Below are positions 1 to 6,027 of a stretch of DNA of 15,346 bases, one piece after another; the first letter of the stretch is position 1, and each line of letters starts with the position of its first letter. The notes under the pieces were generated by a model that was not told the DNA's origin, did not search any database, and saw nothing but the letters and a program-made list of their open reading frames with translations. The stretch lies in assembly GCA_964533185.1 (NCBI GenBank), contig CAZHLD010000074.1:1-15346 (forward strand). Direction: 5' to 3'. Source of the stretch: CAZHLD01 sp964533185. GTDB taxonomy: Bacteria > Acidobacteriota > Terriglobia > Acidiferrales > UBA7541. Both the position numbers and the translations under genes were made by a program.

Positions 1-30
1 GTGGAGGTTCGAGTCCTCTCTTGGGCACCA
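1..30 (+). tRNA. tRNA 3' end, probably tRNA-Leu (partial)
   Basis: The window opens inside a tRNA. A T-arm is visible (GGAGG stem, TTCGAGT loop, CCTCT stem with one G-T wobble), followed by a seven-base acceptor strand CTTGGGC, discriminator A and an encoded CCA ending at position 30. The 5' acceptor strand would therefore be GCCCAAG, and the base pattern before and through the T-arm resembles bacterial tRNA-Leu genes, which have a long variable arm. The anticodon lies outside the window, so the amino-acid identity is an inference. No T-rich terminator follows immediately. Confidence 0.8.
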
Positions 31-82
31 GCTTCGCAGTACTCAGCCTTCAGTTGTCAGTCCACAGACCAACACTAATCGT

Positions 83-265
83 CTAGCTGAGGAGTTTTTT
101 CAGTCGCTTCTGGGCGCGCTTGAGGTCTTTGGTGAGCGAGCGGACGCTCTTCTCGAGCCGCGCGCTCTCTTCGAGGGCGAGTTTGGCGGCGGCACGGGCT
201 TTGCCTTCGGCGCGACCGATGGCGCCGCCGATTCTTGCTGCGGTCTTGGTGAGTTTGCTGGCCAT
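83..265 (-). CDS. Small Lys/Ala-rich coiled-coil protein, hypothetical (60 aa)
   Basis: A longer reading frame begins at 352, but the ATG at 265 is chosen because a strong ribosome site (GGAGGAG, 270-276) lies just upstream and because the codons before it look like noncoding DNA. The 60-residue product begins MASKLTKTAARIGG. It is rich in Ala, Lys, Arg and Leu and has no Cys, Trp or obvious membrane segment. Its second half has heptad-like spacing of Leu/Ala and ends in a very basic Lys/Leu stretch, so it is predicted to be helical, possibly a coiled coil. It looks histone-H1-like in composition, and nucleic-acid binding is possible but unproven. I do not recognise the family. It lies alone between a tRNA and a repeat-rich spacer. 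Confidence 0.6.
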   Translation of the reverse strand: MASKLTKTAARIGGAIGRAEGKARAAAKLALEESARLEKSVRSLTKDLKRAQKRLKKLLS

Positions 266-342
266 GTGTCTCCTCCAGTGTACCGTGCGGGAATCATAGA
301 GGCACAGCGCGGGCGAGTCAATCATGCGCGCGGGTGTGAAGG

Positions 343-394
343 GTAGGGGCACGATGTGGTTCGACTACACTCACCACAGGTATGGTGCTCCTGC
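343..394. repeat. Palindromic repeat family A, copy 1
   Basis: This 52-base segment begins GTAGGGGCACGAT and matches 633-684 at 46 of 52 positions by eye. Its right arm (GGTGCTCCTGC) has decayed, so its inverted repeat is poorer than in copy 2. The inner TGGT/ACCA pairing is kept. It looks like a REP- or MITE-type element rather than a gene regulatory site. Confidence 0.75.
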
Positions 395-629
395 GGCTTC
401 GTCGCCGAGTTTGGACGGCTGGTCGGGCCGCGTGGCCGGTGCAAGGGAGCCGCTGGCGCAGGTGCAAAAGAAAAGGAGGCGAGCCAGATCTACTCGCCTC
501 CTTTTGTGTCCCGGGTGAGGGACGTCTCCCGGCCCGACGGAGTGGGGCCGGAGAGTTGTGTTGACCTGTGCGATTCAACCCGGCCAGGTGAAAAAAGTTG
601 CGCTTCATCAAGCAGAGGGGCAGGCTGGG
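395..629. other. Gene-free, hairpin-rich spacer between two family A repeats
   Basis: No open frame here has a ribosome site or a protein-like composition. The block can fold extensively. GTCGGGCCG (422-430) is complementary to CGGCCCGAC (530-538), enclosing the perfect hairpin at 471-505, and CCGGG/CCCGG and GGCCC/GGGCC pairings lie at 511-550. A structured RNA is possible, but high GC alone makes such pairings common. I could not match it to 6S, SRP, tmRNA or RNase P RNA landmarks. Confidence 0.4.
471..505. terminator. Perfect 13-bp hairpin, bidirectional terminator-like
   Basis: AAAAGGAGGCGAG (471-483) pairs perfectly with CTCGCCTCCTTTT (493-505) around a 9-base loop. On the plus strand the stem ends in four T; on the minus strand it is followed by TTTTCTTTT, which is the better terminator. 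No recognised gene ends here in either direction: the nearest genes are the minus-strand gene starting at 265 and rnr starting at 752. It could end a small RNA or simply be a structural repeat. Confidence 0.55.
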
Positions 630-687
630 GTTGTAGGGGCACGATATGGTTCGACTACGCTCACCACACGTATCGTGCCCCTACAAC
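630..687. repeat. Palindromic repeat family A, copy 2
   Basis: This is a perfect 17-base inverted repeat: GTTGTAGGGGCACGATA (630-646) and its exact complement (671-687), separated by 24 bases that contain an additional TGGT/ACCA pairing. It is the intact version of copy 1 at 343-394. Transcribed, it would form a long hairpin about 65 bases before rnr. Confidence 0.85.
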
Positions 688-751
688 TGAAAAACCTGCC
701 GTTGGCCGCCGGAGCCGTTAGAATAGGCGGCGTTTACCGGCCCACAAATCC

Positions 752-3361
752 ATGCCACACCGCGAAGAACTGACAGAACAAAATGTCCTGGCGGAGCTGG
801 CGCGTGCGCGCGAACCGCGCAGCCTGCGTGAGCTGGCCGGCGCGCTCCGGCTGAAACACGATGGGCGACGAGCGTTGGCGAAGATTGTCGCGCGGCTCAA
901 GCGCAAGGGCGAAATCGAAGAAGCACGGCAAGGGCGGTACCGGCTGGCGGGACAGCGACCGAGTGGCGGCGAAAAGCTGGAGCCTGCGGGTGGCGGCATG
1001 AAGCCGGCGCTACACAAGACGGTTCCGGGCCGCGTTGCTTTCGGGCGAGGTGGCCGGGAAAAAACTGCACAGGCAAGAGTCCCTCGGCAGGGCTCGGGAC
1101 AAGTGCCTGTGCCACCCGGACGCGACGCGAATACGATCCGCGGGCGGCTGGTGGCGCACCGCGATGGATATGGATTTGTGGTGCCGGATGAGCCGGTGGC
1201 AGGGATGGAGGGAGACCTCTTTATTGGCCGCGACGCGCTGGGAGATGCGATGCACGGCGACCGCGTCCTGGCACGGATCGAGCGGCGCGGGCGCCCCCGC
1301 CACGGCGCTGCCGGGGCGGCGGGAATGGGCCGCTGGGAGGGCCGCATCGTGCGCGTCGAAGAACGCGCGCACCCGACCATCGTTGGATTGTTCCGCTATG
1401 GCTCGCAGGGCAACACCGTGCTGCCGTACGACGTCCGGCTGCTGCATGAAATTGTGATCCCGCCGGGCGATGAGCTGACGCCGCAGTTGAAAGAAGTGCA
1501 CCGCGAGCAGCTCGGGCCCGATGCCGCCCGGCGGCCACGCCGGCTGCGGCTGGCGGAGCTGGATGGAGCGGTGGTGAACGTCGAGCTGACGCGTTTTCCG
1601 CGTGCGGGGGCGGCGCCGGCCGGGCGTGTGTTGGAAATTGTGGGCCGGCCGGGCGAGATCGGCGTGGATACCGAGATCATTATCCGCAAGCACCACCTAC
1701 CGTTTGAGTTTTCTGTTGAAGCGATTGAAGAGGCGCAACGCGTGGCGCGGCCGGTCGCTGCCGGCGACATCGAGGGCCGCGAAGACTTCCGCGCGCTGCC
1801 GATTGTGACGATTGATGGCGAGACGGCGAGAGACTTTGACGACGCGGTGCACGTCGAACGGCTCTCGGGCGGGCGCTGGCGCTTGCAGGTGCACATCGCC
1901 GACGTGGCCCACTACGTCCGCCGCGGCGGCGCGCTCGACGGCGACGCGCGGCTGCGCGGCAACTCGGTCTATTTCCCCGCGCGCGCTGTGCCCATGCTGC
2001 CCGAGGCGCTCTCGAACGACATCTGCTCGCTCAACCCGAAAGTAGACCGCCTGGTGATGAGCGTGGTGATGGAGTTTGACGCCGCGGGCGCGACGATGGA
2101 CGCGCGGTTCACGGCCGGCGTGATCCGCTCGGCCGAGCGCATGACCTACACCAACGTGAACAAAGTGATCGAGGGCGACCCGGAAATGAGCGCGCGCTAC
2201 GCAGCGCTGGCCGACCATTTTCGCGAGATGAAGGAGCTGGCGCTGATCTTAAACGCGCGGCGCAGCGGCCGCGGCTCAATTGATTTCGATTTACCCGAGC
2301 GGGTGATCGAGTTCGACGAAGTCGGCCGAATGACCGGCGTCGTGCGCAGCGAGCGCAACATCGCGCACCGGCTGATCGAAGAATTTATGCTGGCCGCCAA
2401 CCAGGCGGTGGCCCGCCATCTTGAAGGGCGGGCGATTGCTTCGCTCCACCGCGTCCACGAAAAGCCCGACCCGAAGAAAGTGCTCGAGTTCGAGGAATTG
2501 GCCCACGCGTTTGGCTACTCGCTGGGCGTGGCGGACCTGAGCGAGCGGCAATTGCCCGTGCGGCACGGGCGCGTCAAGCCGCAGCAGCGCGGCGGGCGCG
2601 AGCGGCCAATGACGGTTTCGCTGCCGGGTGGGCTCGAGATTGATATCCGCCCGCAGCACTACCAGCGGCTGACCGAAAAAATCGCCGGCAAGCCCGAAGA
2701 GCGCATTTTGTCGTACCTGATGCTGCGCTCGCTCAAGCAGGCCCGCTACGCCGCTGACCCGCTCGGCCACTTCGCGCTGGCGTTTGACGAGTACACGCAC
2801 TTCACCTCGCCCATCCGGCGATATCCGGACTTGATCGTGCACCGCGTACTGAAATGGGCGCTGGCGAATCAGCGCGGCATCGAAGTCGTGAGGTCGCGAG
2901 GTCATGAAACAGGCCAGGGGAAAACCGCACAGGCAGGAGTCCCTCGGCAGGGCTCGGGACAGGTGCCTGTGCCACCGGGGCCGTACCCGCGCGGCGAGTT
3001 GGAAGCGATTGCAGTGGAGTCGAGCGAGGCCGAGCGGCGCGCCGACCTGGCCGAGCGCGAGCTGATGGACTGGAAGACGGCGCAGTTCATGGAGCAACAC
3101 CTGGGCGAGGAGTACGACGCGCTGGTAATTTCGGTGCAGAAGTTCGGGTTTTTCGTCGAGCTGCTGGAGATTTTCGTCGAAGGGCTGGTGCCGGTGACGA
3201 CGCTCGAGGAGTTAACCGGCGAACGGTTGTTCTACCGCGAGCGCGACCACGCACTGGTGGCCGGTCGCGGCCGCAAAACGTGGCGCCTCGGCGACCGCCT
3301 CCGCGTCCGCGCCGACCGCATCGACCCGCTCCGCCGTCGCGTCGAATTCACGCCGGTGTAG
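752..3361 (+). CDS. rnr: Ribonuclease R with two in-frame repeat-encoded insertions
   Basis: RNase R is a processive 3'-to-5' exoribonuclease that degrades structured RNA, working in RNA quality control and turnover. The 869 residues show the family order. An N-terminal helix-turn-helix region spans about 1-65. A cold-shock RNA-binding domain starts near 127 (IRGRLVAHRDGYGFVVPDE). The RNB catalytic domain has the metal-binding aspartates in RDFDDAV (D361, D363, D364) and the HFTSPIRRYPDL motif from 683. A C-terminal S1 domain begins near 785. A long basic C-terminal tail, as in E. coli, is absent. Two nearly identical 20-residue peptides occur at 104-123 and 724-743. Both are encoded by a palindromic DNA repeat and lie in a linker and in a variable loop before the LEAIAVESSEAERRA segment. 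The ATG at 752 has no strong ribosome site, so the start is less certain than the product. Confidence 0.96.
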   Translation: MPHREELTEQNVLAELARAREPRSLRELAGALRLKHDGRRALAKIVARLKRKGEIEEARQGRYRLAGQRPSGGEKLEPAGGGMKPALHKTVPGRVAFGRGGREKTAQARVPRQGSGQVPVPPGRDANTIRGRLVAHRDGYGFVVPDEPVAGMEGDLFIGRDALGDAMHGDRVLARIERRGRPRHGAAGAAGMGRWEGRIVRVEERAHPTIVGLFRYGSQGNTVLPYDVRLLHEIVIPPGDELTPQLKEVHREQLGPDAARRPRRLRLAELDGAVVNVELTRFPRAGAAPAGRVLEIVGRPGEIGVDTEIIIRKHHLPFEFSVEAIEEAQRVARPVAAGDIEGREDFRALPIVTIDGETARDFDDAVHVERLSGGRWRLQVHIADVAHYVRRGGALDGDARLRGNSVYFPARAVPMLPEALSNDICSLNPKVDRLVMSVVMEFDAAGATMDARFTAGVIRSAERMTYTNVNKVIEGDPEMSARYAALADHFREMKELALILNARRSGRGSIDFDLPERVIEFDEVGRMTGVVRSERNIAHRLIEEFMLAANQAVARHLEGRAIASLHRVHEKPDPKKVLEFEELAHAFGYSLGVADLSERQLPVRHGRVKPQQRGGRERPMTVSLPGGLEIDIRPQHYQRLTEKIAGKPEERILSYLMLRSLKQARYAADPLGHFALAFDEYTHFTSPIRRYPDLIVHRVLKWALANQRGIEVVRSRGHETGQGKTAQAGVPRQGSGQVPVPPGPYPRGELEAIAVESSEAERRADLAERELMDWKTAQFMEQHLGEEYDALVISVQKFGFFVELLEIFVEGLVPVTTLEELTGERLFYRERDHALVAGRGRKTWRLGDRLRVRADRIDPLRRRVEFTPV
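1052..1117. repeat. Palindromic repeat family B, copy 1, inside rnr
   Basis: GCACAGGCA (1067-1075) and TGCCTGTGC (1104-1112) are perfect inverted arms. Inside them GTCCC (1079-1083) pairs with GGGAC (1096-1100), leaving a three-base internal loop on each side. The element is read in frame as rnr codons 104-123. Similarity to copy 2 extends leftward to GGCC at 1052. A hairpin of this strength would also exist in the rnr mRNA. Confidence 0.9.
2912..2977. repeat. Palindromic repeat family B, copy 2, inside rnr
   Basis: This matches copy 1 at 48 of 50 bases over the palindromic core (2927-2976). Both core differences (equivalent to positions 1076 and 1102) fall in the unpaired internal loop, so all stem bases are identical. 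It starts exactly 1860 bases after copy 1, a multiple of three, and is read in the same frame as rnr codons 724-743. It sits in the variable region between the RNB core and the S1 domain. Confidence 0.9.
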
Positions 3362-3367
3362 TTGGAA

Positions 3368-3429
3368 CCACGGATTCACACGGATGCACGCGGATTCAAC
3401 GGCGGAATTCCATCTGCGTACATCTGTGG
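3368..3429. repeat. Degenerate inverted repeat family C (CCACGGAT type)
   Basis: The left arm (3368-3386, CCACGGATTCACACGGATG) pairs with the right arm (3411-3429, CATCTGCGTACATCTGTGG) at 14 of 19 positions, and GGATT/AATTCC lie nearer the centre. The repeated CGGATNCACACGGAT wording is typical of dispersed palindromes found in many environmental genomes. It begins seven bases after the rnr stop codon and ends 30 bases before the next gene, so it may also act as an RNA hairpin or weak terminator. Confidence 0.65.
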
Positions 3430-3459
3430 TATGGTTTGGAGCTTTCGCAGAGGTGAGGG

Positions 3460-3813
3460 ATGGCAGCTCGACAGTGTCCGTTGTGCATGGCGAAGGTGCC
3501 GGCCGGGTGCGTGGTGGCGTACACGGACGGAATGGACTGCCCCGGCTGCAAGGCGCGGCTCGAGGTGTCGTTTGCGAGCCGATTCATCGCGACCACGGTG
3601 GGCTTGCTGGTGGCGGCGCTGGTGTGGAGATGGAGTCAGGGCGCCGCGGGAATGCTTGGCTGGGTGAAGCCGATGCTGTTCGCGTTCCTCGCCTTCAGTT
3701 TTGCGGCGCCACTGGCGCTGATGTTGATCGCCGATTTGCGGGTGAAACCGGCAGAAGCGTCGGCGGAACCCGTAGCCATGCCTCACGCCGGTGGGCACGG
3801 CGGGCATCACTAG
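3460..3813 (+). CDS. Zinc-ribbon protein with two membrane segments and His-rich tail (117 aa)
   Basis: The start is supported by AGAGGTGAGGG directly upstream. A four-cysteine zinc ribbon opens the protein (C6-x2-C9 and C27-x2-C30, the second as CPGC), with an extra C17 between the pairs. Two hydrophobic segments follow, about residues 42-58 and 72-93, and the last residues are HAGGHGGHH, a possible metal-binding tail. The predicted topology has the ribbon on one side and a short connector between two membrane helices. The fold suggests a small membrane-anchored zinc-ribbon protein, but I know of no specific function. It follows rnr by about 100 bases on the same strand, and co-transcription is possible because the only hairpin between them is the imperfect family C repeat. 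Confidence 0.75.
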   Translation: MAARQCPLCMAKVPAGCVVAYTDGMDCPGCKARLEVSFASRFIATTVGLLVAALVWRWSQGAAGMLGWVKPMLFAFLAFSFAAPLALMLIADLRVKPAEASAEPVAMPHAGGHGGHH

Positions 3814-3936
3814 CGGCTACATCAGGACGAGGCCCCCCGCGACGGCTCGCTCAGAGTCTGCAAAACATTTCACACCCTACGTATCCCCCGGACGTACTAT
3901 TGCCCGCGACCGTGTCTCCTTCCAAGATGAAACACA

Positions 3937-4242
3937 ATGGCGAAGTACCACGCTTTGTTCGGGTGCCGCGTTGAGGTGCAGTACCGTGCTGGTGACATCC
4001 TGCTGCCGGCCACCGGCACGCTGGTGGCCGACTCGGGCAAATCCATTTTCCTCGAAGAGAAGTCCTCCCAGCGCGGCTCGGTGAAGCATTTCCGCTGGGA
4101 GATCCCCTACCCCGCCATCATCAGCCTGACGGAAAGTCACGCGTCGGCGCTTTCGGCCGCTGCTGCCGCAGCCGGTGCGGATGAAGCCGCGGCGAAAACT
4201 CCGCTGGTCAAGCATCTGAAGAGCCGCCCGGGCGAAGCGTAA
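3937..4242 (+). CDS. Conserved-looking hypothetical protein (101 aa)
   Basis: The frame gives MAKYHALFGCRVEVQYRAGD and continues for 101 residues. Residues 10-60 alternate hydrophobic and polar positions and look like a small beta-rich domain. An Ala-rich helical stretch follows (about 75-90), then a basic end. No signal peptide, membrane helix or catalytic motif is visible. The ATG at 3937 lacks a good ribosome site, but codon usage and composition resemble the neighbours. It is on the same strand as the genes on both sides, with about 120 bases before it and 150 after. I cannot name a family. Confidence 0.6.
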   Translation: MAKYHALFGCRVEVQYRAGDILLPATGTLVADSGKSIFLEEKSSQRGSVKHFRWEIPYPAIISLTESHASALSAAAAAAGADEAAAKTPLVKHLKSRPGEA

Positions 4243-4290
4243 AGCAGCCGTCAGCATTCAGCTATCAGTCTTCTGCAGGAAGAGAACTTC

Positions 4291-4310
4291 CCCACCTCCA
4301 AAGAGGTGGG
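4291..4310. repeat. Short hairpin CCCACCTC/GAGGTGGG (repeat or terminator)
   Basis: CCCACCTC (4291-4298) pairs perfectly with GAGGTGGG (4303-4310) around the loop CAAA. It lies 48 bases after the hypothetical gene ending at 4242 and before the next start. There is no T tract, so a factor-independent terminator is doubtful. Its wording (hairpin followed by GCTACACTCG) looks like a dispersed palindromic repeat. Confidence 0.55.
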
Positions 4311-4395
4311 CTACACTCGTCGGAACCGCGCGAAAAGCGTATCGCCTCCACGCAAAGAAAGATATAGTCGCGACAAATTCACGTGGAGGGGTGTG

Positions 4396-5265
4396 GTGAA
4401 ACCAGCTATCGGACTGATCGGCCTGGGCCTGATGGGCAGGCCGATGGCGGCGAATTTGCTCAAGGCGGGCTATGCGCTGACGGTGTGGAACCGGACGCGG
4501 GCGCGCGCCGAAGAGGTTGCGATGCTCGGCGCGAAGGTCGCCGCGACGGCGCGCGAGGCCGCGGCGGCGTCGGACGTGCTGCTGACCGTTGTCAGCGACC
4601 CGCCGGCGCTCGAGGCGGTACTCTGGGGCACAGACGGCGCGCTGGCCGGTCTGCGCAAGGGCAGCGTGCTGGTGGATTCGAGCACGGTCGCGCCGGAGCT
4701 GGCGCGGCGCGTGGCGGCGGCTTGTGCAGAGCGCGGCGCGGAGTTTCTGGATGCGCCGGTGACCGGCGGAACGTGGGGCGCGGAAAAGGGCGAGCTGGTG
4801 TTTATGGTGGGCGGCAATCGCGAAGTGCTCGAACGCGTCGAGCCGGTGCTGGCCGCGATGGGCAAGCGGTTTCTGCACATGGGCGCGCACGGGGCGGGGC
4901 AGACCGTCAAGCTGGCAATGAACCTGATCCTCGCGCTTGAAGTGCAGGCGCTGGCCGAGGCGTTGGAGCTGGTGACCGGTGCCGGCGTCGAAGCGGCGCG
5001 GCTGATCGAGGTGCTGCAGTCGTCGATGGCGCGCGCGGCCGTGCTAGACGTGAAAGCGCCGATGATCCTCGAGCGCAACTTCGCCCCCAGCTTTCCCCTG
5101 CGCCTGATGCACAAAGACCTCGGCCTGGCGATGGAGCTGGCGCGTCAGGCCGGTGTTGCGCTCCCCGCCGGCGTCGCCGCCCTGGAGACCTACGGGGCCG
5201 TCCGCGCCGCCTCGAAAGAGGACGTGGACTACGCCGCCGTGGCCCGCTTCTGGCTGAAGGCGTGA
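4396..5265 (+). CDS. 3-hydroxyisobutyrate dehydrogenase family oxidoreductase
   Basis: This is an NAD(P)-dependent beta-hydroxyacid dehydrogenase; the family oxidises 3-hydroxyisobutyrate, tartronate semialdehyde, gamma-hydroxybutyrate or related acids. With the GTG at 4396 the protein has 289 residues, the normal family length. Visible motifs are the Rossmann loop GLIGLGLMGRPMAANLL (G9, G11, G14), the substrate-binding DAPVTGG (119-125), and GQTVKLAMN with the catalytic Lys at about 172 and the conserved Asn at 176. KDLGLAMELA near the C-terminus is also typical. The frame is open from an ATG at 4306, but GGAGG at 4385-4389 supports a GTG start; 4393 is an alternative three bases earlier. 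The substrate cannot be told from sequence alone. TATAGT at 4363-4368 may be a -10 element, without a clear -35. Confidence 0.9.
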   Translation: MKPAIGLIGLGLMGRPMAANLLKAGYALTVWNRTRARAEEVAMLGAKVAATAREAAAASDVLLTVVSDPPALEAVLWGTDGALAGLRKGSVLVDSSTVAPELARRVAAACAERGAEFLDAPVTGGTWGAEKGELVFMVGGNREVLERVEPVLAAMGKRFLHMGAHGAGQTVKLAMNLILALEVQALAEALELVTGAGVEAARLIEVLQSSMARAAVLDVKAPMILERNFAPSFPLRLMHKDLGLAMELARQAGVALPAGVAALETYGAVRAASKEDVDYAAVARFWLKA

Positions 5266-5308
5266 GGATAGCCACCGGGACACAGAGTCATTAACCTACC
5301 GGTTTCAT

Positions 5309-5340
5309 AAAGTAAGACATGATTGTATTTGACTTACTTT
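5309..5340. promoter_or_regulatory. Inverted repeat, candidate VapBC operator
   Basis: AAAGTAAG (5309-5316) and CTTACTTT (5333-5340) form a perfect 8-base inverted repeat centred at about 5324.5. It overlaps the -35 hexamer of the predicted vapB promoter. Type II antitoxins of the AbrB/MazE class commonly bind such palindromes and repress their own operon, so this is a reasonable operator candidate. Confidence 0.5.
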
Positions 5341-5357
5341 TATTTGGATGCCATACT
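5329..5357 (+). promoter_or_regulatory. Predicted sigma-70 type promoter for vapBC
   Basis: TTGACT (5329-5334) and CATACT (5352-5357) are separated by exactly 17 bases in a locally AT-rich stretch that contrasts with the GC-rich surroundings. Transcription would start near 5364, about 25 bases before the vapB start codon. Confidence 0.6.
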
Positions 5358-5388
5358 TTCCTTGAACTGGCATCGCCGGGAGGGCCTG

Positions 5389-5625
5389 ATGAAAGCTGAA
5401 ATGTCCACAGTGACAACGAAAGGGCAGCTGGTAATCCCCTCACGCCTCCGTCGCAAGTACGGAATCCGCAAGGGCACGAAAGTAGTGTTTGTGGAGGAGG
5501 AGCGCAGGCTCGTTCTGCAACCACTCACGCGCGAGTACATCCACAGTCTACGGGGCTCGTGGAAGGGAGGGGCTTCCGCGCTCAAGTATCTACTGGAAGA
5601 GCGGAAAAAGGATCGCTACCTGTGA
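5389..5625 (+). CDS. VapB/AbrB-family antitoxin
   Basis: The ATG at 5389 follows GGGAGGG, and the 78-residue product starts MKAEMSTVTTKGQLVIPSRL. This is the SpoVT/AbrB swapped-hairpin DNA-binding signature (TTKGQLVIP, then RKYGIRKGTKVVF). The C-terminal half, with LTREYIHSLRGSW and a charged end, would wrap and neutralise the toxin. Its stop codon overlaps the start of the toxin gene (GTGA), a translational coupling normal for antitoxin-toxin pairs. The pair is likely autoregulated through the inverted repeat at 5309-5340. An ATG at 5323 is in frame but has no ribosome site and lies within the promoter. Confidence 0.9.
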   Translation: MKAEMSTVTTKGQLVIPSRLRRKYGIRKGTKVVFVEEERRLVLQPLTREYIHSLRGSWKGGASALKYLLEERKKDRYL

Positions 5626-6023
5626 AGCGAGTAGTGCTCGATGCAAGCGCGCTGGTGGCGTTCTTCGAGGGAGAGCCCAGCGCAGAACAGGTTGAAGAGT
5701 TGATCGCCCGGGCCAACGATGGCAAGGCTGAACTCCTGATGAGCATCGTGAACTGGGGCGAGACCTTCTATGCCAGGTGGCGTAAGCAAGGAGAGAGGGC
5801 GGCTTATCAAACGTTGACGGTGATTGCCGGGCTACCGATCAGCCTTTTCCCTGCCGATCAGACTCAAACCCAAATCGCCTGCGAGATCAAGATGCGGTCG
5901 AAACTGCCATATGCAGATTCTTTTGCTGCTTCTCTGGCTAAAACGCACAACGCTGCCATTGCCACGGCGGATGCCGACTTTGAAAAAGTCGCAGACCAAT
6001 TTGAGATCTTGTTCATCCGCTAA
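5622..6023 (+). CDS. VapC-type PIN-domain toxin
   Basis: The GTG at 5622 overlaps the antitoxin stop. The 133-residue product starts VKRVVLDASALVAFFEGE. PIN toxins are metal-dependent endoribonucleases that usually cut tRNA or rRNA and stop growth when free of antitoxin. The acidic metal ligands can be placed: D7 in VVLDASAL, a Glu in IVNWGE, Asp in PYADSFAA, and Asp in ATADADF. All four are present, so the toxin looks intact. A longer frame from 5559 would overlap most of the end of the antitoxin and is unlikely. The gene ends four bases before a convergent gene, leaving no room for a terminator. Confidence 0.9.
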   Translation: MKRVVLDASALVAFFEGEPSAEQVEELIARANDGKAELLMSIVNWGETFYARWRKQGERAAYQTLTVIAGLPISLFPADQTQTQIACEIKMRSKLPYADSFAASLAKTHNAAIATADADFEKVADQFEILFIR

Positions 6024-6027
6024 AAAA

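Noticed and set aside
41..60. TTCAGTTGTCAGT here and GTCAGCATTCAGCTATCAGT near 4248-4268 as a shared repeat.
   Set aside because: The similarity is only of short TCAGYTNTCAGT-like words, too degenerate to claim a common element by eye.
565..630. Possible small SRP (4.5S) RNA, because CCCGGCCAGG ... GCAGAGGGGCAGG recalls the conserved apical domain.
   Set aside because: The diagnostic GGAAGGAAGCAG-type loop is missing and the helix does not close properly.
695..724. TAGAAT (719-724) as a -10 for rnr.
   Set aside because: No acceptable -35 hexamer is found at 16-18 bases upstream; kept only as a weak possibility.
2291..3100. 269-codon minus-strand frame within rnr.
   Set aside because: It is antisense to the conserved RNB domain, with no recognisable domain or ribosome site.
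4306..4395. N-terminal 30-residue extension of the hydroxyacid dehydrogenase.
   Set aside because: The Rossmann motif should begin within about 10 residues of the start, and GGAGG at 4385-4389 marks a later GTG.
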